Below are positions 1 to 6,303 of a stretch of DNA of 10,540 nt, piece after piece. Position 1 is the stretch's first letter; every line of letters starts with the position of its first letter. This DNA is from Caldilineae bacterium (lineage in GTDB: Bacteria > Chloroflexota > Anaerolineae > J102). Under the pieces are notes generated by a model that saw only the letters and a list, made by a program, of their open reading frames with translations, made no database searches and was not told where the DNA came from. The stretch covers positions 1 to 10,540 of the forward strand of contig DUEQ01000536.1 in the NCBI GenBank assembly GCA_011192085.1, in the 5' to 3' direction. A program made the translations under genes and the position numbers.

Positions 1-2
1 CA

Positions 3-1517
3 ATGACTCCCGTACAAGCTTATCAAGAACTCGTACAACGTTCGAAAGAGATCGCCTATCTCGGCACGGCCCAGGCTGTGCTGAGCTGGGATCAAGAAGT
101 GAATATGCCCCGCAACGGCGCCCCATGGCGGGCCGAGATGCAAGCCTATCTCTCGGGCCAGCTCCATCGCAAGGCCACCGATCCCGCCATCAACGACCTG
201 CTGGCCGCGGTGGAGGAGAGCGACCTCGTATCGGATCCCCTTAGCGATGTCGCGGTGAATGTGCGCGAATGGCGACGCGAATACGATCGGACCACGAAAC
301 TGCCCGCCGAATTCGTGGAACGCTTCACCCGCGTTGTCGTGATCTCGCAACAGGTGTGGGCCGAGGCCCGGGCCAAGGCCGATTTCAGCATCTTCGCCCC
401 CCATCTGCGCGAGATCATCGAGTTGACCAAGGCGAAGGCCGACTACCTGGGTTACGATGACCAGCCCTATGATGCGCTCCTTGACGGCTTCGAGCCCGGC
501 GAGAAGACCGAGAACGTGAAACGTCTCTTTGCCGCGCTGCGGGAGGAGCTCGTGCCCTTCCTCCAGGAGATCATGGCTTCTTCCACCCAGCCCGATCCCA
601 GCATCGTCGAGGACCGCGACTACCCCATCGAACGCCAGCGCATCCTGGGCGAGATCGTCTCCGCGGCCTTCGGCCTGAATTATCGGTCCGCCCGCCTGGA
701 TGTAAGCACCCATCCCTTCAGCACGAACCTGGGCCCGGGCGATCAACGCATTACCACCCGTTTCGATCCCCGCAACTTCAATGACTCCTTCTTCAGCATT
801 CTGCACGAGACGGGCCACGCCCTCTACGAGCAGAACCTGCCCCAGGAGCACTTCGGCACGCCGCGGGGCGAATCTGTCTCCCTGGGCATCCACGAATCCC
901 AATCGCGCACGTGGGAGAATCTGGTGGGACGCAGCGGGGCGTTTTGGGCGTATGGCTTTCCCCTCGCCCGTCAGTTCTTCCCCGCCGCCCTGGCCGACGT
1001 CAGCCTGGAGGATTTCTACTTCGCGGTCAATGCGGTCAAGCCCGGCTTCATTCGCGTCGAAGCCGATGAAGTGACCTACAACCTGCATGTCATGCTTCGC
1101 TTCGAGATCGAACAGGCTATTATTAACGAGGGCTTGCCCGTGGAGGATATCCCCGCCACATGGAACGCCCTGTTCAAGGCCTACCTGGGCCTGGATGTGC
1201 CCGATGACAGCAAGGGCGTGCTCCAAGATGTGCACTGGTCCCATGGCATGATCGGCTACTTCCCCACCTACGCCCTGGGCAACCTCTACGGCGCCCAGTT
1301 CTTCGCCCAAGCCAAAAAAGACATCCCCGACCTGGAAAGGGCATTCGCCCGCGGCGATTTCCTGCCCCTGCTCGATTGGCTGCGTCAGAACATCCATCAG
1401 CATGGCATGCGCTACCGGGCCTATGACCTGGTGCAAGTGGTCACGGGCGAGCCTTTGAGCCACAAACCTCTCATGGATCACCTGCGGGCCAAGTACGGCG
1501 AGTTGTACAATCTATAA
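3..1517 (+). CDS. M32-family metallocarboxypeptidase (carboxypeptidase Taq type)
   Basis: Zinc-dependent carboxypeptidase that removes C-terminal amino acids from peptides, expected in the cytoplasm because no signal peptide is visible. The 504-residue product has the usual M32 length. The family motifs appear in order: a DxRxT element (DQRIT, about residues 244-248), the zinc-binding HEXXH (H268-E269-T-G-H272), the HESQ block whose E298 would be the third zinc ligand, an IRxEAD block (FIRVEADE, about residue 350) and GxxQDxHW (GVLQDVHW, about residue 405). All expected catalytic residues are present, so the enzyme should be active. The ATG at position 3 gives a full-length N-terminus, but the region upstream lies outside the window, so the ribosome binding site cannot be judged. 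A role in peptide recycling is inferred from the family. The sulfotransferase gene starts 43 nt downstream on the same strand. Confidence 0.96.
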   Translation: MTPVQAYQELVQRSKEIAYLGTAQAVLSWDQEVNMPRNGAPWRAEMQAYLSGQLHRKATDPAINDLLAAVEESDLVSDPLSDVAVNVREWRREYDRTTKLPAEFVERFTRVVVISQQVWAEARAKADFSIFAPHLREIIELTKAKADYLGYDDQPYDALLDGFEPGEKTENVKRLFAALREELVPFLQEIMASSTQPDPSIVEDRDYPIERQRILGEIVSAAFGLNYRSARLDVSTHPFSTNLGPGDQRITTRFDPRNFNDSFFSILHETGHALYEQNLPQEHFGTPRGESVSLGIHESQSRTWENLVGRSGAFWAYGFPLARQFFPAALADVSLEDFYFAVNAVKPGFIRVEADEVTYNLHVMLRFEIEQAIINEGLPVEDIPATWNALFKAYLGLDVPDDSKGVLQDVHWSHGMIGYFPTYALGNLYGAQFFAQAKKDIPDLERAFARGDFLPLLDWLRQNIHQHGMRYRAYDLVQVVTGEPLSHKPLMDHLRAKYGELYNL

Positions 1518-1529
1518 CAAGGCGAACGG

Positions 1530-1555
1530 CCACGCGATCAGACGACCACGCGATC
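1530..1555. repeat. Short direct repeat between the M32 peptidase and sulfotransferase genes
   Basis: CCACGCGATC occurs at 1530-1539 and again at 1546-1555, a 10-nt direct repeat with a 16-nt period in the 43-nt spacer. It ends just before the ATG at 1561. It may be a small local duplication. No Shine-Dalgarno is present here, so translation of the next gene has no obvious initiation signal. Confidence 0.45.
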
Positions 1556-1560
1556 CCTCC

Positions 1561-2472
1561 ATGTCCCCTCCCATCGTCGTTCTCAGCTTCGGACGATCGG
1601 GCTCCACCTGGGTTTCGGATATCATCTCCAAAAACCTGGGCGGGCTGTTGCTCTTCGAACCTCTGCACCCGGAGACATGCCCCTTTGCGCAAGAGGCCTG
1701 TTACAGTGACGGGTACGAGCTGGGCGATAGGCTGGAGGCCTTCTTCCGCCATATCATGGCGAAAGGGGATCGCCATCGCTGGCTGCTGCGAAATCACCTG
1801 TTCAACCCCCTGGAGTCTGTCAGCCAGGCCTATGTGGACATGGTGTGGGAGGAGAGTCGGGTGCTCGGGTTCAAGGAGATCCGGGCGAATATGATGATCG
1901 ATTGGCTCATCGAACGCCTGCACGCCCGCATCGTCTACCTGGTTCGCCACCCGGCCGCGGTCATCGCCTCTTTGCGCCGCCGCAGGAATTTCTGGAACGA
2001 ATTCGGGTTCGAGACCCACTGGCGGCTGTTTTTGCAGCATGTGGCGGCGCATGCGCGATATGGGGAGGCCCTGGCCCCCTACCGGCCCATCATCGACCAG
2101 GCCCGCACCCGCATCCAACGGGAGGCTGTCATGTGGGCCGCCAGCCACAAGTTGGCCTCTCTGGCCCTGGCCCGCCACGGCCTCCCCATCTTCTACTACG
2201 AGGATTTTTACGCTTTCCCCTTCCCCACGACGCGGAAGCTCATCGCCTATGTGGGCGGCGATCCTGCGGCCCTTCATCCCGCGCACATCTTCGTTCCCTC
2301 CATGACCACCATCCGCACCGTCCATGGCCTCACCTCCTCCGAGTCCGATTTCGCAGCCAGGGGGTGGGCCATTTTCTGGGAGGATATCCTCGCCCCCGAC
2401 GAATTGGCTGAAATCAAGCGCATCCTCCTGGCTTTCGATCTGGAGGATTACAGGGCATTGTTTCGCGCTTAG
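1561..2472 (+). CDS. PAPS-dependent sulfotransferase family protein
   Basis: Predicted to transfer a sulfuryl group from 3'-phosphoadenosine-5'-phosphosulfate (PAPS) to a hydroxyl or amine acceptor. The acceptor cannot be predicted. The 303-residue protein opens with a beta strand and a P-loop-like 5'-phosphosulfate-binding loop, SFGRSGSTW (about residues 9-17). The 3'-phosphate-binding element is the strand-turn-helix VYLVRHPAAVIASLRR (about residues 125-140), with R129 and S137 at the expected positions. Length and motif spacing match the bacterial Sulfotransfer_1/Sulfotransfer_3 families. No transmembrane segment is evident, so it is probably cytosolic. The ATG at 1561 places the P-loop close to the N-terminus as in relatives, although no Shine-Dalgarno precedes it. 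No PAPS-synthesis genes (cysDN/cysC) or glycosyltransferases are nearby, so the pathway is unknown. The fold call is firm and the substrate is open. Confidence 0.85.
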   Translation: MSPPIVVLSFGRSGSTWVSDIISKNLGGLLLFEPLHPETCPFAQEACYSDGYELGDRLEAFFRHIMAKGDRHRWLLRNHLFNPLESVSQAYVDMVWEESRVLGFKEIRANMMIDWLIERLHARIVYLVRHPAAVIASLRRRRNFWNEFGFETHWRLFLQHVAAHARYGEALAPYRPIIDQARTRIQREAVMWAASHKLASLALARHGLPIFYYEDFYAFPFPTTRKLIAYVGGDPAALHPAHIFVPSMTTIRTVHGLTSSESDFAARGWAIFWEDILAPDELAEIKRILLAFDLEDYRALFRA

Positions 2473-2494
2473 CTCATCGCCACGGGCGATAGCT
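2471..2494 (+). other. Stem-loop at the 3' end of the sulfotransferase gene
   Basis: ATCGCC (2476-2481) pairs with GGCGAT (2485-2490) around a 3-nt loop. With one bulged C at 2475 the stem continues through AGCT (2471-2474) and AGCT (2491-2494), giving about 10 bp. It begins inside the stop codon of the sulfotransferase. No T-run follows, so it is more likely a 3'-end stabiliser or part of a dispersed element than an efficient intrinsic terminator. Confidence 0.45.
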
Positions 2495-2515
2495 CGCGGA
2501 TACCGATGAAAATGG

Positions 2516-2543
2516 TGGCAAGTGGCAGGTGGCAGATGGCAGG
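2516..2543 (+). repeat. Four tandem TGGCARR heptamers
   Basis: Four consecutive 7-nt units are seen: TGGCAAG (2516-2522), TGGCAGG (2523-2529), TGGCAGA (2530-2536) and TGGCAGG (2537-2543). A reverse-complement copy lies downstream at 2564-2577, so GCAGGTGGCA (2525-2534) can pair with TGCCACCTGC (2565-2574) over a 30-nt loop. A segment at about 2584-2635 completes a non-coding spacer of 191 nt between the sulfotransferase stop and the epimerase start. Similar TGGCAGG/CCACCTG heptad strings occur between genes in Chloroflexota from memory, which could not be checked here. Confidence 0.7.
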
Positions 2544-2612
2544 TGGGTCTGCGCAGGTCCAACTTGCCACCTGCAAACCTTTCTTCCCTTTGCTTCGTGC
2601 TTCCTTGGCGCC

Positions 2613-2641
2613 TTGATGGCTTTGCGTGAGATTTCTATTTT
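2613..2641 (+). promoter_or_regulatory. Candidate sigma70-like promoter for the YjeF-domain gene
   Basis: TTGATG (2613-2618, 4/6 match to the -35 consensus) and TATTTT (2636-2641, 4/6 match to the -10) are separated by exactly 17 nt. The predicted transcript would start near 2648, about 16 nt before the ATG at 2664. The match is only moderate and lies within the repeat-derived spacer, so this is tentative. Confidence 0.3.
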
Positions 2642-2663
2642 CGAAACAGGAAACGTCGTCACC

Positions 2664-3422
2664 ATGCCTACTGACCCCCTCCCCTTTCCCACTGTGACGT
2701 CCGATGCCCTCCCCGCCCTCACCTCTGACCAAATGGTCGAGGTGGATCGACTCATGATCGGGACATACGGCATCCAGCTCGTTCAGATGATGGAGCACGC
2801 GGGGCGCAATCTTGCGGATTTGGCTCAGGCGCTGCTGGGCGGCGATGTGCAGGATCGACCCATCTTGACGCTGGCGGGCCGGGGCAATAATGGCGGCGGG
2901 GGGTTGGTCGCGGCCCGTCATCTGGCCAATCGCGGGGCCGAAGTGCAGGTGGCGCTGGCCCGAGATATCGAGGCGTTTCGCGGTATCCCCGCCCGCCAGT
3001 TGCACGCGCTGCTGGCCATGGGCGTCTCGGTGATGACCGCAGGGGATGGCTGGGAGCTGCCTTCAGCCGATCTGATCCTCGACGCGCTCATCGGATATGG
3101 CCTCTCGGGCGATCCGCAGGGCGCGACGGCGAGCTTGATCCAGCTTGCCAACAGCCATCCCGCGCCCATCCTGGCGCTGGACGCGCCTTCTGGACTGGAC
3201 GCTGGAACCGGGCGGGTCTACCATCCCTGCATCCGGGCCGACGTCACCATGACCCTGGCCCTGCCCAAAGCGGGCCTCTATGCTGCGCCTCAGGTCGTGG
3301 GCGACCTTTTCCTGGCGGATATCAGCGTCCCGCCCATCCTCTATGAGGAGCTGGGCGTCGATCTCCCGCCCATCTTTGCGCCCGGCCCCATCCTCCACAT
3401 CGGGCCATCGGGCGGGCGCTAA
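2664..3422 (+). CDS. NAD(P)H-hydrate epimerase (YjeF N-terminal domain protein)
   Basis: Repairs damaged nicotinamide cofactors by epimerising (R)- to (S)-NAD(P)H-hydrate, the form used by the dehydratase. Numbering is from the ATG at 2664 (252 residues). The motifs are GRGNNGGGGLVAARHL (residues 72-87, the dinucleotide-binding loop), DALIGYGL (140-147) and the LDAPSGLDAGTG block (172-183), whose D173 is the likely catalytic acid. The usual NNGGDG reads NNGGGG here, with glycine at residue 79. This resembles a subset of stand-alone epimerases, so activity is likely but not certain. No C-terminal ADP/ATP-dependent dehydratase domain is fused and none is encoded nearby. An in-frame ATG at 2529 would add 45 residues read from the heptad-repeat spacer with no family similarity, so 2664 is preferred. 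A weak AGGA (2648-2651) precedes it. Confidence 0.88.
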   Translation: MPTDPLPFPTVTSDALPALTSDQMVEVDRLMIGTYGIQLVQMMEHAGRNLADLAQALLGGDVQDRPILTLAGRGNNGGGGLVAARHLANRGAEVQVALARDIEAFRGIPARQLHALLAMGVSVMTAGDGWELPSADLILDALIGYGLSGDPQGATASLIQLANSHPAPILALDAPSGLDAGTGRVYHPCIRADVTMTLALPKAGLYAAPQVVGDLFLADISVPPILYEELGVDLPPIFAPGPILHIGPSGGR

Positions 3423-3438
3423 CCCCGCGCCCGATGGC
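3404..3438 (+). terminator. Inverted repeat overlapping the stop codon of the YjeF-domain gene
   Basis: GCCATCGGGCG (3404-3414) pairs perfectly with CGCCCGATGGC (3428-3438), an 11-bp GC-rich stem around a 13-nt loop. The TAA stop (3420-3422) lies in the loop. Only three T residues (3442-3444) follow on the + strand, and there is no T-run on the - strand. The position between converging transcripts suggests a shared barrier or 3'-end structure rather than a strong intrinsic terminator. Confidence 0.55.
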
Positions 3439-3462
3439 GCGTTTCGACCGCCAATCGATCTC

Positions 3463-3585
3463 CTAGGTCGCCGAGGGGAAGGACGCGCCCTGGCTCATGA
3501 GAGCGTAGAGGAGCAGGATGAGGAGGAGCATTCCCAAGGGGATCATCAACGTCGCGAGATCGCCCTTTTCAAGCATTCTCCCCAT
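3463..3585 (-). CDS. Predicted 40-residue single-pass membrane microprotein downstream of parB
   Basis: A short reading frame on the - strand, ATG at 3585 to TAG at 3463, begins 68 nt after the parB stop and has the same orientation. The product is 40 residues: a charged N-terminus (MGRMLEKGDL), a continuous hydrophobic stretch at about residues 11-30 rich in Leu/Ile/Met, and a short Ser/Ala tail. This is the layout of a single transmembrane helix. A second possible start is the ATG at 3576 (residue 4); the GGGGAG just before it is too close to be an ideal Shine-Dalgarno. I do not recognise a family. The case rests on composition, orientation and location in an otherwise empty 231-nt gap. Chance is possible, because short hydrophobic frames do arise in non-coding DNA. 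Confidence 0.5.
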   Translation of the reverse strand: MGRMLEKGDLATLMIPLGMLLLILLLYALMSQGASFPSAT

Positions 3586-3653
3586 TTTCAGCCCATCATG
3601 AGGGCGTCAGCGCTCCATCACCCTCTGACCGGCCCCCGGCGACAGCTTCATCC

Positions 3654-4541
3654 TTACAACGGCTCGTCCCCCACCAACATCTCATACAGCTCGGCCAGCT
3701 CCTCCTCCGAATAAAAGTGGATCACAATGCGTCCCCCCTTGCGGGTGCGATAGAGGTTGACCTTGGTTCCCAGTCGCGCGCGCAACTTATCCTCCAGAGC
3801 CTTAGTTTCGGGGCTGGCGCTGAGATCGTCGTCGGGTGCGGGTTTGGCGGGCGCGTTCAAGCGGCGCACCAGCTCCTCTGTCTGCCGCACCGACAGGCCC
3901 CGATCGATGATCAGCTTCATGGCTTCGATCATCGTCTGTTCATCGGACAGGCCCAGCAGGGCGCGAGCGTGGCCCTCGCGAATCTGCCCTTCCAACACCG
4001 CCTGCTTCACCTCATCTGGCAATTGCAACAGGCGGACGGTATTGGCCACGGCCACCCGACTCTTGCCCACGCGTGCGGCCACCTGACCCTGCGTCAGCCC
4101 GAACTCCTGGATCAAGGTCTCATAGGCCACAGCCTCCTCCAGCGGGTTCAGATCGGCCCGTTGCACATTCTCCACTAGGGCCAGCTCCAACATGGCCTGG
4201 GGCGTGGCGTCCTTGATGATCACCGGGACTTGCTTGAGGCCGGCCAGCTTCGCGGCCCGCCAGCGCCGCTCCCCTGCGATGATAGTATAGGGCGTGGGCG
4301 CACCCGCGGCCGCTCGGGCCACGATGATGGGCTGGATCAGGCCATGTTCTCGGATGGAGGCGGCCAGTTCGGCCAAGGCCTCGGGCGCGAACGTTTGTCG
4401 GGGCTGGCTGGGGTTGGGGCTGATCTCATCCAGCGAGAGGAGATGTACGCCCGTGGGCGCGCCCTCCGCCTCCGGCTCGATGGCGGGCGTCGTGGGAATC
4501 AGGCTACTGAGACCGCGTCCCAGGCCTCTGCGGGGACTCAT
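3654..4541 (-). CDS. parB: Chromosome-partitioning protein ParB (Spo0J family CTPase)
   Basis: ParB binds parS near the origin, loads as a CTP-dependent sliding clamp and works with ParA to segregate origins. The 295-residue protein has the full layout. The basic N-terminus RRGLGRGLSSLI (residues 4-15) is the ParA-contacting motif. The CTP-binding core includes GERRWRA (90-96) and ENVQRADLNPLEEA (124-137), followed by a helix-turn-helix at about 147-175. After an acidic/proline linker (about 230-248) comes a C-terminal dimerisation domain to residue 295. All key residues look intact. The ATG overlaps the parA stop by 4 nt (ATGA, 4538-4541), and a good Shine-Dalgarno, AAGGAG (positions 4554-4549, - strand), sits 7 nt upstream inside parA. 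The gene is therefore cotranscribed with, and translationally coupled to, parA. Confidence 0.96.
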   Translation of the reverse strand: MSPRRGLGRGLSSLIPTTPAIEPEAEGAPTGVHLLSLDEISPNPSQPRQTFAPEALAELAASIREHGLIQPIIVARAAAGAPTPYTIIAGERRWRAAKLAGLKQVPVIIKDATPQAMLELALVENVQRADLNPLEEAVAYETLIQEFGLTQGQVAARVGKSRVAVANTVRLLQLPDEVKQAVLEGQIREGHARALLGLSDEQTMIEAMKLIIDRGLSVRQTEELVRRLNAPAKPAPDDDLSASPETKALEDKLRARLGTKVNLYRTRKGGRIVIHFYSEEELAELYEMLVGDEPL

Positions 4542-5350
4542 GCGACTGCTCCTTGGGGGGAAGTGGGGGACATGACGCCGTCTCGGATTAAAAGCTCTTC
4601 GGCCAGTTGCTGATAGGCTCGCGCGCCCGCGGAATTGGGCGCATATGCGTTGATGGGTTCGCCATAGCTGGGGGATTCGCCCAGCCGCACATTGCGGGGG
4701 ATGACGGTCTTGAAGACCAGGTCCTGGAAATACTTCCGAATCTCCTCCTCCACCTGACGGCTGAGCTTGTTGCGCATGTCGGCCATGGTGACCAGAATGC
4801 CCACGATACGCAGAGCAGGATTAAGGCCCCGGCGCACCTTGTCGATGGTGGAAAGCAACTGGCCCAGGCCCTCCAGGGCCAGGTATTCGCTTTGGACGGG
4901 AATAAGCACCCCCTGGGCTGCGGTCATGGCGTTGACGGTGATGAGGCCCAGGCTGGGGGGGCTGTCGATGAGGATGTAATCGTAGCGATGGAGGGTGGGA
5001 GTGAGCGCATTGCGCAGCAGGAAGCTACGCTGATAGGGATCGCGAATGGTCTCCACAGCCTCGGTTTCCAGCGCGGCCATGGCGTGGGAGCTGGGGACGA
5101 TGTCCAGGCGCATGCGGTTGGTGAGGGTGATGACATCGGCCAGCTCGGTCTCGCCGCTGAATACGTCGTAGATGGAGCGGGGAAGCTGACTCGCACCCAA
5201 CCCCAGGGAGCTGGTGGCGTTGGCCTGGGGATCGATATCGACGATGAGCACGCGTTGGCCCGCCGCGGCCAGATACGCGCCCAGGTTCACGGCGGTGGTG
5301 GTCTTGCCCACGCCGCCCTTTTGATTGGCAATCGCGTAGATTCGGGTCAT
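4538..5350 (-). CDS. parA: Chromosome-partitioning ATPase ParA (Soj family)
   Basis: A deviant-Walker ATPase that binds the nucleoid non-specifically in its ATP form and drives ParB-parS complexes apart. Numbering is from the ATG at 5350 (270 residues, normal Soj length). Deviant Walker A is KGGVGKTT (11-18) with signature lysine K11 and catalytic K16. Walker A' is DIDPQAN (38-44), and Walker B is ILIDSPPSLG (126-135). A basic stretch near residues 216-223 (VIPRNVRL) matches the DNA-binding region of Soj. The open frame extends upstream to 5899, but that part is the antisense-frame shadow of the kinase gene and has no ParA similarity, so the MTRIYAIANQ start is chosen. The start overlaps the kinase stop by 4 nt (ATGA, 5347-5350). 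No good Shine-Dalgarno is present, so initiation probably depends on coupling. Confidence 0.96.
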   Translation of the reverse strand: MTRIYAIANQKGGVGKTTTAVNLGAYLAAAGQRVLIVDIDPQANATSSLGLGASQLPRSIYDVFSGETELADVITLTNRMRLDIVPSSHAMAALETEAVETIRDPYQRSFLLRNALTPTLHRYDYILIDSPPSLGLITVNAMTAAQGVLIPVQSEYLALEGLGQLLSTIDKVRRGLNPALRIVGILVTMADMRNKLSRQVEEEIRKYFQDLVFKTVIPRNVRLGESPSYGEPINAYAPNSAGARAYQQLAEELLIRDGVMSPTSPQGAVA

Positions 5351-6273
5351 GGTCCGGGATGCGCCTCGATGTATGATTCGACCTGAAAGCGGTAGGGAAT
5401 GCCGCTCAGCCCGACGGCTTCGATGCTCAGGCTGGCCGTGACGTTGGCGAAGTAAGCGGCGTCGATGGGGCTTTGGCCTCGCATGAGTTCCACCAGAAAA
5501 GCCGCGGAAAAGGTGTCCCCCGCGCCAGTGGCGTCCGCCTCGCGGGCCGGGCGGGTGTGCACCCGGCGTCGTCGTCCCCGATGGTAGATGACGCTGCCTT
5601 TGGCCGCGCGGGTGATGGCCACCAGGGGCACAGAATCGATGATGGTGGGCAGGATGCTCATATCGCCCACCAGGTCCTGATCGGAAAAGATAATGACGTC
5701 GAGATAGGGGAGGATGCGGCCCGAGCTGTACCAGGGGATGGAATACACCCTTCCTTGCAAGTCCCACTCCCGCATCCAGCCCTGGGGCGTGGCCGCCAGT
5801 TTGTGGCGGGCGTGCAGGGCGATGGCGGGGTCCACTTCCTGGGCTACGGGGGCGAGGAGAAGCAAATCCACCTCGTAGACCTCGGGCGGGACTTCGCACT
5901 CCATGATGGGGCCAGCGACGGCCAACACCTGCTGAATGCGGATATCCTTGAAATAGACGTTGTGAAACGTCGTAAAGACCTCGGTGGGGAGATTGATGAC
6001 GCGAATGCCTTCCGCTTCCAAAAAACGCACATCATCGGGATGCGCCCGGGTGAGGACCGTGACCTCCGCGCCCAGGCGACGCGCGGTCACGCCAGAGTAG
6101 CTCACGGCCCCGCCGATGGTATAGCCATCGGGCGAAATGTCGCGGGTGAGATGTCCGACGATGGCGATGTGCACGGGAATGGGGTGAGAAGTGAATGTTT
6201 TTTCGTTTACTTTGAAAACAGCGGCGGCGTTGCTGTCAGGAAGTGAAAAGTTCAAGGTGAAAAACTGTTTCAC
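5347..6273 (-). CDS. PfkB/ribokinase-family carbohydrate or nucleoside kinase
   Basis: ATP-dependent kinase of the PfkB fold. The substrate is not determinable and could be a sugar, nucleoside or related small molecule. From the GTG at 6273 (308 residues) the first beta strand is HIAIVGHLTRD (35-45). The glycine-glycine signature follows at GYTIGGAVSYSG (50-61). TRAAKGS (221-227) precedes the second PfkB signature DATGAGDTF (247-255), which holds the anion hole and catalytic base D253. The length is at the short end of the family. The first 33 codons are AT-rich and lie upstream of the fold, so a GTG at 6174 (residue 34) is a credible alternative start and would leave an approximately 100-nt leader. 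Neither start has a Shine-Dalgarno. The stop overlaps the parA start, placing this kinase at the head of the partition operon. Confidence 0.87.
   Translation of the reverse strand: MKQFFTLNFSLPDSNAAAVFKVNEKTFTSHPIPVHIAIVGHLTRDISPDGYTIGGAVSYSGVTARRLGAEVTVLTRAHPDDVRFLEAEGIRVINLPTEVFTTFHNVYFKDIRIQQVLAVAGPIMECEVPPEVYEVDLLLLAPVAQEVDPAIALHARHKLAATPQGWMREWDLQGRVYSIPWYSSGRILPYLDVIIFSDQDLVGDMSILPTIIDSVPLVAITRAAKGSVIYHRGRRRRVHTRPAREADATGAGDTFSAAFLVELMRGQSPIDAAYFANVTASLSIEAVGLSGIPYRFQVESYIEAHPGP
6243..6273. promoter_or_regulatory. Cluster of parS-like half-sites at the head of the kinase-parA-parB operon
   Basis: GTGAAAA occurs at 6243-6249 and 6257-6263. TGTTTCAC, identical to the left half of the canonical parS palindrome, lies at 6266-6273. 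GTGAAA (6257-6262) and TTTCAC (6268-6273) form an inverted repeat with a 5-nt gap. The 16-mer at 6266-6281 matches parS at 11 of 16 positions, all 8 in the left half. This is not a full parS site. Similar half-matches occur elsewhere, for example GTGAAACA at 8353-8360 inside a gene. The location beside the parAB operon promoter is what makes the cluster notable. Confidence 0.35.
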
Positions 6274-6287
6274 ATGCTATTTTTAAA

Positions 6288-6296
6288 ATTGTAGCA
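6288..6296 (-). promoter_or_regulatory. Extended -10 promoter for the kinase-parA-parB operon
   Basis: Read on the - strand, TGCTACAAT is an extended -10 element (TGn plus TACAAT, 5/6 match to consensus). No good -35 lies at 16-18 nt, which is usual for this promoter type. Transcription would begin near 6281. That gives about an 8-nt leader to the GTG at 6273, or about 107 nt to the alternative GTG at 6174. It sits in the 30-nt gap after the DUF2877 stop, so the operon can be expressed separately from that gene. Confidence 0.5.
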
Positions 6297-6303
6297 CAAA
6301 GGG

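Noticed and set aside
1471..2562. 363-residue - strand frame opposite the sulfotransferase
   Set aside because: Gly/Asp/His-rich antisense shadow with a start in the repeat spacer. The + strand holds both PAPS-binding motifs.
2529..2663. N-terminal extension of the YjeF-domain protein from ATG 2529
   Set aside because: The 45 residues are read from the heptad-repeat spacer, have no YjeF similarity, and the ATG at 2664 gives a normal family length.
5351..5899. Upstream extension of the ParA frame
   Set aside because: It overlaps the PfkB kinase coding region on the same strand in another frame and is Pro/Arg/His/Gly-rich shadow sequence. ParA similarity starts exactly at MTRIYAIANQ.
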